Of a stretch of 6,444 bases of DNA, positions 1 through 6,444 are shown in pieces; position 1 is the first letter of the stretch; every line of letters begins with the position of its first letter. The stretch spans positions 1 to 6,444 of the forward strand of contig JAHHLF010000257.1 in the NCBI GenBank assembly GCA_018679315.1. The letters run 5' to 3'. The DNA is from Bacteroidia bacterium (GTDB taxonomy: Bacteria; Bacteroidota; Bacteroidia; Flavobacteriales; Flavobacteriaceae). The notes under the pieces are model-generated. The model was not told the DNA's origin. It did no database searches and saw only the letters and a program-made list of their open reading frames with translations. A program made the position numbers and the translations under genes.

Positions 1-968
1 AATGAACATAGCAGTTTGGCCCTATCCATAAAATCCTGCTCATCAATTTCTCCCTCGGCCCTGAGGTTCGACAATGTAATTTCAAACACTACCTGGGTTT
101 TTTCCGGATTAACCCTGGTCTCTTTAAGGAACATTTCAAGCGAGCGCTCATACATGTCCATATTCACCTTGGTAACCGGTCTGAAACTACCTCGTAATGT
201 CAGTATATTCTTTTTATAGAGAATGGTTGCAGGGAGCAGGTTGTTTCCATCAGGCCCGAACATAACGGCATCGGTCATGTCATTCCTGATAAGCTGCAGG
301 CTCATCAAGCGATTATCTACGTTCTTAAAATTCGGTCCTGAAAAGTTGATCATATCTATCTCGACGGTATCGCGATCGATATGGTCATACAGGTATTTCA
401 ATAATTTTCTCGGCTTGTGGTACTTAAAAAAGGCACCATAGATCATGTTCACACCAACAACGCCAAGAGTCTCCTGTTGCAGCCGGGCCTCGGTTTGCTT
501 AAAACGCAAATGCATGACAATTTCGTCATAGTCAGTTTGACCGGGATCTAGTTGAAATCTCATCCCAATCCAACCATGGCCTTTGTAGCGTTTAGAAAAA
601 TCAATAGTCGCTACGGTATTTGCATAGGTAAAAAAGAGTCGTTCCGGATGTTCTTTTCGGTCAAGACGCTCTTCTATCAACCCCATTTCATGATCCAGCA
701 TCTTCTTCAAGCGGGGTTGGGTCACATAACGGCCGTCTTTTTCAATGCCATAAATGGCATCACTAAACTGCTTATCATAGGCACTCATCGCCTTAGCAAT
801 GGTCCCTGATGCCCCTCCGGCTCTGAAAAAATGTCGCGCTGTCTCTTGTCCGGCCCCAATCTCGGCGAAAGTTCCGTAGATATCCGGATTCAAATTAATT
901 CGCAAAGTTTTGGCTTTGATCGAAGGAATGTTTTCGAAAGCTAGGTCTTTCTTAGGTTGTGAAGCCAT
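1..968 (-). CDS. Conserved protein of unknown function (3' end outside window)
   Basis: The reading frame is open on the minus strand from an ATG at 968 to the left edge, giving 322 residues with no stop. The ATG is preceded two codons upstream by an in-frame TAA, so only it or the adjacent TTG can be the start. Near the N-terminus (residues 36-61) is a glycine-rich stretch, EIGAGQETARHFFRAGG followed by ASGTIAKAMSAYD, then SDAIYGIEKDGRYV. These match a family I remember from flavobacteria and cyanobacteria of nearly 500 residues, so roughly the last third is probably missing here. Automatic pipelines have labelled that family 'TonB-dependent receptor' or 'nicotinate-nucleotide adenylyltransferase'. 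I see no signal peptide, no beta-barrel pattern and no nucleotidyltransferase HxGH motif, so neither label is supported. The protein looks soluble and cytoplasmic. It is divergent from the MBL hydrolase gene and shares its 85-bp upstream region. Function is unknown; that it is a real gene is nearly certain. Confidence 0.85.
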   Translation of the reverse strand, partial: MASQPKKDLAFENIPSIKAKTLRINLNPDIYGTFAEIGAGQETARHFFRAGGASGTIAKAMSAYDKQFSDAIYGIEKDGRYVTQPRLKKMLDHEMGLIEERLDRKEHPERLFFTYANTVATIDFSKRYKGHGWIGMRFQLDPGQTDYDEIVMHLRFKQTEARLQQETLGVVGVNMIYGAFFKYHKPRKLLKYLYDHIDRDTVEIDMINFSGPNFKNVDNRLMSLQLIRNDMTDAVMFGPDGNNLLPATILYKKNILTLRGSFRPVTKVNMDMYERSLEMFLKETRVNPEKTQVVFEITLSNLRAEGEIDEQDFMDRAKLLCS

Positions 969-986
969 TAACAATTATTTGCCCTA

Positions 987-994
987 CAAAGGTA
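987..994 (-). promoter_or_regulatory. Candidate Bacteroidota -7 box for the gene at 968-1
   Basis: Read on the minus strand, 994 to 987 is TACCTTTG, a full match to the Bacteroidota housekeeping-sigma -7 consensus TAnnTTTG. It lies 18 nt before the ATG at 968, which implies a very short untranslated leader. No TTG was found at the usual -33 distance, so the call rests on the -7 box and its position. Confidence 0.45.
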
Positions 995-1008
995 TAAAGA
1001 TTGAACGA

Positions 1009-1035
1009 TTGGTTAGTAATTATATTATAAATTTG
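1009..1035 (+). promoter_or_regulatory. Candidate Bacteroidota promoter for the MBL hydrolase unit
   Basis: TAAATTTG at 1028-1035 matches the TAnnTTTG -7 consensus. A TTG at 1009-1011 could be the -33 element, but its 16-nt spacing is shorter than the usual 19 or so. Another TTG at 1001-1003 is rather far. Transcription would begin near 1042, just before the TTG start at 1054. This supports that start over the ATG at 910 or the TTG at 1033, which lies inside the box. The region around it is A+T-rich. Confidence 0.5.
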
Positions 1036-1053
1036 AGGCAAAAGAAATCGGGG

Positions 1054-1818
1054 TTGAGAATCATTTTTTTAGGTACAGGCACATCACAGGGTATCCCTGT
1101 AATTGGAAGCGATCATCCTGTATGCCTTAGTTCTGACCCGAGAGACAAGCGACTTCGCGTTTCCGTTTTGGTTTCTTGGGAATCCTATAACTATGTGATC
1201 GATTGTGGTCCGGATTTCCGCCAGCAATTATTGAGACACCCTATTCCGCGTTTAGACGGCATATTATTTACCCATGAACACGCAGACCATACAGCTGGTA
1301 TTGATGATATCAGGCCGTTCTTCTTCCGACAGGGCGACATCCCGGTATACGCGCTCAAACGTGTGCAGGTATCTCTTAAGCAGCGATTCGATTACATTTT
1401 TGCAGATGAAGAAAGGTATCCAGGAGCTCCGGCCATTGCATATCACGAGATCCAGGCAGATGAGCCATTCTCCCTCAGTGGTAAAATGGTCGTTCCCGTC
1501 GAAGGGTTTCACAACCGACTCCAGGTGCTGGGATTTCGCATTGGTGATTTCGCATACCTCACGGATATAAAGACTATTTCAGATAAAGAAATAGCTAAGA
1601 TAAAAGAGGTTAAAGTCTTATGCGTTAATGCATTACGTATAGAACCTCATCACTCACATTTTAATTTGGATGAGGCCTTGAATTTCATTGATCAGGTAAA
1701 GCCTGAGCAGGCTTATCTCACCCATATCAGCCATCATTTAGGCTTCCATGCCGAAGTGGAAAAAGAATTGCCTCCTGGTGTGCATCTCGCTTATGACAAT
1801 TTAGAACTCAACTTATAA
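1054..1818 (+). CDS. MBL-fold metallo-hydrolase, PhnP-like (COG1235)
   Basis: This is a predicted metal-dependent phosphodiesterase-type hydrolase of the metallo-beta-lactamase fold, 254 residues from a TTG start. The N-terminus reads LRIIFLGTGTSQGIPVIG, the usual first strand of the fold, directly at the start codon. The zinc signature HEHADH spans residues 74-79. Other likely metal ligands are H153 (in EGFHN), D171 (in YLTDIKT) and H224 (in LTHISHHLG). An ATG at 910 is in frame and would add 48 residues. That extension would overlap the divergent gene by 59 nt, cross the promoter-like box at 1028-1035, and exceed the roughly 250-residue length I recall for the family. PhnP relatives cleave cyclic phosphodiesters, but no phn genes are visible, so the substrate is unknown. 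The protein is likely cytoplasmic. It is followed after 3 nt by the small membrane protein gene, probably in one transcript. Confidence 0.88.
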   Translation: MRIIFLGTGTSQGIPVIGSDHPVCLSSDPRDKRLRVSVLVSWESYNYVIDCGPDFRQQLLRHPIPRLDGILFTHEHADHTAGIDDIRPFFFRQGDIPVYALKRVQVSLKQRFDYIFADEERYPGAPAIAYHEIQADEPFSLSGKMVVPVEGFHNRLQVLGFRIGDFAYLTDIKTISDKEIAKIKEVKVLCVNALRIEPHHSHFNLDEALNFIDQVKPEQAYLTHISHHLGFHAEVEKELPPGVHLAYDNLELNL

Positions 1819-1821
1819 CAT

Positions 1822-2316
1822 ATGAAGGCCAGAATATTTTTGTATTTATTTTTATTTGCAGCGTTGACCGCTGTATATCTGGGCGTGAGCGGATCCCGCC
1901 AAATTGATTCTCTAAGCGCAAAAGTTCAATCGCTCGAAGGGCGCGAGGAGGCCTATCAGGATTCTCTTCAAAATTCTATGTTCGAGATCCTGGATATGCA
2001 ATATTTCTCCCTGGAAAACAATGATGATGCGCTTTCATACTACGATCATTTGGATCTGGATAATCCAAGTGGATATATATCAGACCGTTTATTGGAATCC
2101 AACGAGCAAAAAGGAGACAACCCTTTAGTTCCTTATGAGGGGATGAATGGGGATTTCAAGATCAATAAGATCAAAATCCTCAACCATAAATGGCTTATCG
2201 CCGATTTTTCGGATGGAAAGTATTGGGGAGAATTGCTTATCACATATGAATTGAAGGACAATCTGGATGTTGATTTTAGTGTAAAAGAACATCTGTTATA
2301 TATCAGCACAAATTAA
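1822..2316 (+). CDS. Small membrane-anchored protein of unknown function
   Basis: A 164-residue protein whose ATG follows the MBL hydrolase stop by 3 nt, so the two are probably co-transcribed. Residues 4-22 form one hydrophobic segment, which could be a membrane anchor or an uncleaved signal. Residues 25-50 have a charged, heptad-like pattern that may be a short coiled coil. The C-terminal half is a compact domain with GDNPLVPYEGM at 98-108, then INKIKILNHKWLIADF and SDGKYWGELL. I recognise this pattern from a flavobacterial family sometimes labelled 'hydrolase', but no catalytic motif is visible and I do not support that label. The domain should lie on the periplasmic side if the N-terminus is inside. 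The gene converges with the esterase gene, sharing the 4 nt TTAA that hold both stops. The ORF is surely coding; function is unknown. Confidence 0.85.
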   Translation: MKARIFLYLFLFAALTAVYLGVSGSRQIDSLSAKVQSLEGREEAYQDSLQNSMFEILDMQYFSLENNDDALSYYDHLDLDNPSGYISDRLLESNEQKGDNPLVPYEGMNGDFKINKIKILNHKWLIADFSDGKYWGELLITYELKDNLDVDFSVKEHLLYISTN

Positions 2317-2972
2317 ATATGCTGCTCAAGCCATGCTTTGAGGGAATAAAAGTTCTGTGGCGAAACACCGTGACCTACCGGGTATTCTTCGTATGTGTGT
2401 TCAACTCCTAGTGATTTTAAAGTCTCGGATGAGGCCTGTGCCCATTCGGCTGGAATGACTTGATCTACCTGGCCGTGAGAGATATAAATATTTAAATTCT
2501 TAATGGGCTTATTCTCAAATCCTTCTTCAACCACTTTTAGATCGATATATCCGCTCAATGCCATCAAATTCTTGATCTTTTCTGGTCGGGACAAGGCAAT
2601 GGCATAAGAAAGTACAGCTCCTTGACTAAAACCCAGCAGGTTAATATTTTCAGGATCCAGCTTATAGGTTTCAATAGCCTCATCTATAAATGAGAAGATC
2701 ATTTCACGAGATTCGATTGCCTCCTCAACATCACTCCATTTCCCCTGCGGTGCTTCAAAATTCAATGTATACCAAGCATTGCCAAAAGGGTTCATAGGCC
2801 TGGGCGCTCTGACCGAGATCACTGCGAGTTTGGAAGGCAGTTCTGAGGCAAAGGAAAACAGATCCTCTTCATCGCTGCCATAGCCGTGAAATAGGAATAT
2901 AGCAGGCTGTTTCCCTGTTTGTGATTCCGCGGGTTTATAAAGGTGGAATAATGAAAGTTGGGGGTTGCTCAT
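2313..2972 (-). CDS. Alpha/beta-hydrolase, phospholipase/carboxylesterase family (COG0400)
   Basis: A 219-residue serine hydrolase of the carboxylesterase/lysophospholipase type. The oxyanion-side motif LFHGYGSDEEDL lies at 27-38, the nucleophile elbow GFSQG at 114-118 (Ser116), the acid in SHGQVDQVIP (Asp170), and the base in YPVGHGVSP (His201). The triad is therefore complete, and the length is typical of the family. No signal peptide is visible, so it is likely cytoplasmic. The natural substrate cannot be told from the sequence; ester or thioester cleavage on small or lipid substrates is what the family does. The ATG lies 1 nt after the stop of the small membrane protein gene, making this the last gene of the minus-strand unit. 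Its own stop overlaps the stop of the convergent plus-strand gene, so no room is left for a terminator between them. Confidence 0.92.
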   Translation of the reverse strand: MSNPQLSLFHLYKPAESQTGKQPAIFLFHGYGSDEEDLFSFASELPSKLAVISVRAPRPMNPFGNAWYTLNFEAPQGKWSDVEEAIESREMIFSFIDEAIETYKLDPENINLLGFSQGAVLSYAIALSRPEKIKNLMALSGYIDLKVVEEGFENKPIKNLNIYISHGQVDQVIPAEWAQASSETLKSLGVEHTYEEYPVGHGVSPQNFYSLKAWLEQHI

Positions 2973-2973
2973 C

Positions 2974-3297
2974 TTATTGGATAAATGTAAACCATTTTTG
3001 AAAATATTGGCCTACAAGCGGAATTGGCGAAACCTTGTCTGTTAACGCCAGATAAAATCCGTAAAACCAAAGAACAAAATAGAAAATATACATTCCTACC
3101 CAAACATACCAATTGAAGGAAACGCTGAGAAACAGGCTAAAGGCTATAAATGTGAGATGTAATCCAAAAGCTTGTCGTGTATGGAAACGTGCATACGCGT
3201 GCTTAGGATCCAAATTCATGGTAATGGCAATTAGGGCGCCAACAATAGTCAAATACGCAACGATCGCAGTTGTTTTACCTTCGGGGGCCCTGCTCAT
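2974..3297 (-). CDS. DUF4870/Tic20-like small membrane protein
   Basis: A 107-residue inner-membrane protein with three hydrophobic segments at about 10-28, 43-60 and 63-84. Between the first and second lies ARFHTRQAFGL, the FHxRQ-type motif typical of the DUF4870/Tic20-like group. Flavobacterial relatives are often named 'import component protein' because of the distant similarity to the chloroplast Tic20 channel; nothing here proves transport. After the third helix comes a short tail, LTDKVSPIPLVGQYFQKWF, resembling the family's C-terminus. The ATG at 3297 overlaps the dihydroorotase-like stop as ATGA, so translation is probably coupled. The esterase ATG follows 1 nt after this stop. The fold and location are well supported; the molecular role is unknown. 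Confidence 0.85.
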   Translation of the reverse strand: MSRAPEGKTTAIVAYLTIVGALIAITMNLDPKHAYARFHTRQAFGLHLTFIAFSLFLSVSFNWYVWVGMYIFYFVLWFYGFYLALTDKVSPIPLVGQYFQKWFTFIQ

Positions 3298-4553
3298 TTC
3301 TGAATATTAAGAATGGAATTAGCCAGGGTACCGTACGCTTTCCCTTTGAGCTTACTTCCAAAAAACAATGAATTTTTGGAGGTAGACAAGCACATATCAG
3401 GGGTATAGACAAAGCGCTCATCAGGATCGAACAGCGTAATATCGGCTTCTTCTCCTTTGGCAATTTTTGGCCTCTCAAGACCAAAACGTTCTCTTCCCCG
3501 AAGTAGGATCCCAATGGCGGTCGGTGTGCTATAGATGGAATTTAAGACTCCGAACATGCTTTCCAGTCCCAGGCTGCCATAGGCGGCCTGCTCAAATTCA
3601 ACACGCTTTAGTTCAATATTAATGGGGGTGTGATCTGATGTTACCATATCAATGATGCCCTTTCTTAATCCGTCTCTAAGCGCCTTCCGATCTGACTCGG
3701 AGCGTAAGGGTGGGCGTACTTTATAAGCACTGTCAAATTCGTGCAAGGTCTCATCAGTGTACCACAAATTTTGGATTGCAACACTACAGCTAATATCAAG
3801 TCCCCTGTCTTTTGCCTCGGCGATCAATTCCACGGCCTTAGCTGTTGAGATAGTCGGGAAGTGCAATTTACCTCCGGTATATTCCAGAATGGCCAAATCC
3901 CGCTTGATTCGCAATTCTTCAGCAAATGCCGGGATCCCTTTTAATCCTAATCTGGTAGAAACTTCGCCTTCATGGACCAAACCCTCTGAAGCCAGATCGG
4001 CATCCTGAGGATAGCTAAACACAACCCCCTTAAAATTTTGGGCGTACTGCAGCGCTATCTTTAGTACATTCCCATTTTCCTGAGGGCGTTTATGATCATA
4101 AAACCCCACCGCTCCGGCTTGATGCATATCAAACAATTCAGCCATTGTATTACCTTCCGATTTGACACTCAAAGTACCAAGAGGATGTAAGGTAGTTGCC
4201 GCATGAGCAGCAGATTTTTTCATAAAGACGATATCACTACTCGTATCCGGAAGTGGATTGGTATTCGGTTGCAATACAATACTCGTAAAACCGCTTTTAC
4301 CGGCAACGTCAAGTCCGTTTGCAATCGTCTCTCTTTCCTCAAAACCAGGCTCTCCGAAGCAAACCCCGCTGTCGAACCAGCCAGGTGAGATATGAAGATT
4401 TGGCAATGAAATAGTTTTTATTTTGCCCGCGTCACGAATGGAGGTGGCAATTCTATCGATCCGTCCATTTTTAATCAGAACATCCCTTTTCTTCTTATGA
4501 TACTCCGTAGAAAGAGGAGAAATTATGGTAACGGATTTTAGCAGTACATTCAT
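3294..4553 (-). CDS. Dihydroorotase-like protein lacking metal ligands (probable pseudoenzyme)
   Basis: A 419-residue member of the amidohydrolase superfamily, closest to type I dihydroorotase by layout and length. Family landmarks remain: GEPGFEERETI at 67-77, LQPNTNPLPDT at 94-104, YKVRPPLRSESDRKAL at 277-292 and MVTSDHTP at 303-310. Key active-site residues are replaced. The DxHxHxR site reads D61-S-G-V-C-F-G67, so both His and the substrate-binding Arg are gone. The His of the HVST-like motif is Thr234 in LHFPTIST. The PHH motif is IQN at 260-262. HAED appears as YPQD at 181-184. Asp307 remains. Loss of the binuclear metal site makes dihydroorotase activity unlikely. From memory, flavobacteria carry related degenerate copies and a separate normal PyrC, and non-catalytic dihydroorotases elsewhere support aspartate transcarbamoylase assembly. 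The gene is joined to its neighbours on both sides by ATGA overlaps. Automatic annotation as pyrC would probably mislead. Confidence 0.9.
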   Translation of the reverse strand: MNVLLKSVTIISPLSTEYHKKKRDVLIKNGRIDRIATSIRDAGKIKTISLPNLHISPGWFDSGVCFGEPGFEERETIANGLDVAGKSGFTSIVLQPNTNPLPDTSSDIVFMKKSAAHAATTLHPLGTLSVKSEGNTMAELFDMHQAGAVGFYDHKRPQENGNVLKIALQYAQNFKGVVFSYPQDADLASEGLVHEGEVSTRLGLKGIPAFAEELRIKRDLAILEYTGGKLHFPTISTAKAVELIAEAKDRGLDISCSVAIQNLWYTDETLHEFDSAYKVRPPLRSESDRKALRDGLRKGIIDMVTSDHTPINIELKRVEFEQAAYGSLGLESMFGVLNSIYSTPTAIGILLRGRERFGLERPKIAKGEEADITLFDPDERFVYTPDMCLSTSKNSLFFGSKLKGKAYGTLANSILNIQK

Positions 4554-6444
4554 CGAATGAATTTTTGAATCCCCACTTCAGACAGGATGAAAATCAGCGC
4601 TAAAATAATAAACCATTTCCAAAGGGATTCTACGCGATTTTCCTCAGCCAGGTCGGTAAATAATTCTTCTATATTTTCCTTCATGCTTAATTCAGAGATA
4701 TTCGAGGGGTCTGAATAGGTCAATTTACTTTCTTCACGGGGGTAGTTGAAACTTATTTGTTTTAATGTATCGCCTTTTACCAAAACAGAATATGTTCCGT
4801 GTAAAACAGGGTTATCAATAAAGGTCAGGCGTGTTTTCTTGGCAAAAGACTGTTGCAGAGGAATAAATTCGTATCCCTCCCGGGCCACTTTGATTATTTG
4901 ATCCTGGGCCATAGGGATATTAATATCTACCTCTGATCGATCTCCAAGGGAATAATAAAGGTCCGGTAGCGCTAAACTTTGTTTTCCCATTTCGTAAAAG
5001 GTGGGAACTACTAGGGGAGAATTAATAAAATTACAATCGCTTGTGGAGAGAGGGGAAGAAAATATATAGAAACCTGGCCTGCCACTTAAAAACGGACTAT
5101 TGTCTGAGTAGGCCAGCACCGTGCCCGCGTTATTCTCTATAGGGTAAAAAAACGAACTTACCGGGTATTGAAAATTATCTACCTGTTCTTCAAAAACCTG
5201 TTTATAAAGCGGATGTTGAAAGCTGATGGATGTTATCCTCAGTGAGTCTGTTCTAGGGGTAGACAAGCGCGATTGCCCATATCCGGCAAGGAAATTATTA
5301 TACTCAGACAAGGAGCTGTTATTTGAGGGAATAAGTACGATATGCCCGCCATCCCGACTAAAAGCACCCAGGGTATTCTGTAGGGCAAGGGGTATGTTGT
5401 TTAATTCGTTTAGAACGATCAGGTTTTGTTCATCGATATCTGTATAGTTTAAATCCGAGAGGCCAACTGCTGTATAATCAAATTCGCTAGCTGTGAAGAT
5501 CCGTCTCAAATAACCGCTTGCACTATTACCGATCACCATGACTTTGATCCTTGATTTATCGCCAAGGTTGAAATAAAGATAATTATCGTATTCAAGGCCG
5601 GTATCCGAGATCTCAACCCTACCATTGATACTTTCTTCTTCCGGTACGCTAAATAGGACGCGAGTTTGATCTGTGCCATCAAAATTAGCTGAGGACTTCG
5701 CAATAAGCCTGTCATCATCAAAAAGGGAAACGGGGATATCTTCAATTTCCCCAGTTTTACTCAGGTTCACTCCTAATTCAAGTGTAATTGGATTGGTTGC
5801 ACTCACATAGAGCGAGTCAATAGTTACGTTACTGGGCTCTTCTGGTTTCAAGTCTACTGCCAAAACCCGTATGTCATCCGGGTAGTCAATTTCCTGATTG
5901 GCGAAGCGCTCCTGAAAATCACTAAGCAGAATCAGGTCTTTTTCTTTGCCACTGCCATTTTCAAATAAAGTATTTGCTTTGAGCAGGACTTCATCAATAC
6001 TCAATTGATGAGGACTGGGTACCAGCTCAAGTAGCGATCCCCGGATATCGCGTATATAGGATCTCGCAAAAGTTCGGGTATTGGTGAACAAGGTCACAGT
6101 TTGATCCCGCTCTGCGCCTTTTAATACGGATTGAATCGCATTTTCAAAGAGACTTCCGTCCTCATTCTGAGCTTGCATGCTAAAAGAATCATCCAGGTAG
6201 ATCACCGTATCTCGCTGAACAAAGGCAGACTCATTTGCTACAAAAGGTTGAGCGAACGCCAGTACCATGGCCGCTATGAGTCCTAATCTTACGAATAAGA
6301 GCAACCATTTTTTCAAGCGATTGCTTTTTCGTGATTGGGAGACAACTTTTTGCAACAGCTTTACATTGGTAAAAGGCGTTTTTTTAAAACGTCTAAGCTG
6401 AAATAAATGAATAATAATAGGGAGAAGGAGAAGAAGAAGTGCCC
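4550..6444 (-). CDS. BatA-domain, vWA-like membrane protein (5' end outside window)
   Basis: The frame stays open from the stop at 4550-4552 to the right edge, giving 630 visible residues. A TTG at 6355 is not the start, because upstream codons continue with the BatA anchor: a leucine-rich helix ending LLPIIIHLF, then QLRRFKKTPFTNVKLLQ. Probably only about ten residues are missing. Order of parts: first membrane helix at the edge; the cytoplasmic loop RKSNRLKKW; second helix WLLLFVRLGLIAAMVLAFAQPF; a vWA-like domain with the MIDAS motif DDSFS (6193-6179) and LLSDFQ (Asp at 5920-5918); a beta-rich middle; an alpha/beta segment around LIVLNELNN and GGHIVLIPS that resembles a glutamine-amidotransferase-like fold; a conserved NFINSPLVVPTFYEMG; and a C-terminal helix, WKWFIILALIFILSEV. 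Most of the protein should be periplasmic. The family is related to Bat aerotolerance proteins but is longer. Its stop overlaps the dihydroorotase-like ATG as ATGA. Function is unknown. Confidence 0.9.
   Translation of the reverse strand, partial: ALLLLLLPIIIHLFQLRRFKKTPFTNVKLLQKVVSQSRKSNRLKKWLLLFVRLGLIAAMVLAFAQPFVANESAFVQRDTVIYLDDSFSMQAQNEDGSLFENAIQSVLKGAERDQTVTLFTNTRTFARSYIRDIRGSLLELVPSPHQLSIDEVLLKANTLFENGSGKEKDLILLSDFQERFANQEIDYPDDIRVLAVDLKPEEPSNVTIDSLYVSATNPITLELGVNLSKTGEIEDIPVSLFDDDRLIAKSSANFDGTDQTRVLFSVPEEESINGRVEISDTGLEYDNYLYFNLGDKSRIKVMVIGNSASGYLRRIFTASEFDYTAVGLSDLNYTDIDEQNLIVLNELNNIPLALQNTLGAFSRDGGHIVLIPSNNSSLSEYNNFLAGYGQSRLSTPRTDSLRITSISFQHPLYKQVFEEQVDNFQYPVSSFFYPIENNAGTVLAYSDNSPFLSGRPGFYIFSSPLSTSDCNFINSPLVVPTFYEMGKQSLALPDLYYSLGDRSEVDINIPMAQDQIIKVAREGYEFIPLQQSFAKKTRLTFIDNPVLHGTYSVLVKGDTLKQISFNYPREESKLTYSDPSNISELSMKENIEELFTDLAEENRVESLWKWFIILALIFILSEVGIQKFIR

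Noticed and set aside
16..809. Open frames on the plus strand in the first 800 bases.
   Set aside because: They are antisense to the long minus-strand conserved gene, have no recognisable family sequence, and that gene fills the whole region.
1264..1570. Open frames on both strands inside the MBL hydrolase gene.
   Set aside because: They cover the HEHADH-coding region in other frames and encode no recognisable motif.
2325..2342. Small hairpin CTCAAG/TTTGAG just past the plus-strand stop, considered as a terminator.
   Set aside because: The stem is only 6 pairs with one wobble, there is no T-tract on either strand, and it lies within the esterase coding sequence.
3275..3514. Open frame on the minus strand in another frame.
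   Set aside because: It lies inside the dihydroorotase-like gene, whose frame carries the family motifs.
4550..6355. BatA-domain protein starting at TTG 6355.
   Set aside because: The upstream frame stays open and encodes the conserved first membrane anchor, so the TTG is an internal leucine codon.
6425..6442. GAAG-rich low-complexity run at the right edge, considered as a repeat.
   Set aside because: On the minus strand it is a run of leucine codons in the first membrane helix of the BatA-domain protein.

Overview
The window looks like chromosomal DNA from a marine-type member of the Flavobacteriaceae (Bacteroidota). The evidence is the moderate GC content, promoter-like TAnnTTTG boxes instead of a sigma70 -10, and a set of proteins whose sequences match flavobacterial families: a BatA-domain protein, a degenerate dihydroorotase, a DUF4870-type membrane protein, a COG0400 esterase and a PhnP-like MBL hydrolase. 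No database search was possible, so names rest on motifs and remembered family sequences. No rRNA, tRNA, mobile element, CRISPR array or clear repeat was seen.

Layout. (1) Positions 1-968, minus strand: the first 322 residues of a conserved protein of unknown function, cut by the left edge. (2) Positions 969-1053: an 85-bp divergent intergenic region with a promoter-like box on each strand. (3) Positions 1054-2316, plus strand: a two-gene unit made of an MBL-fold phosphodiesterase-like hydrolase (best start a TTG) and a small membrane-anchored protein of unknown function. (4) Positions 2313-6444, minus strand: a tightly packed four-gene unit. Read in transcription order it holds a large BatA/vWA membrane protein (5' end beyond the right edge), a dihydroorotase homologue, a small three-helix membrane protein, and a serine esterase. 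The first two junctions are ATGA stop/start overlaps of 4 nt and the last gap is 1 nt. The esterase and the small plus-strand gene converge, and their stop codons share the palindrome TTAA.

How the genes may work together. The dihydroorotase homologue is the most striking item. It keeps the overall family sequence, but the HxH metal site, the following Arg and two later His ligand positions are replaced, so it is probably not an active dihydroorotase. It is translationally coupled to a vWA membrane protein and a Tic20-like membrane protein. This suggests a structural or regulatory role at the inner membrane rather than pyrimidine synthesis. That is inference from context. The rest of the window is ordinary, densely packed flavobacterial chromosome.
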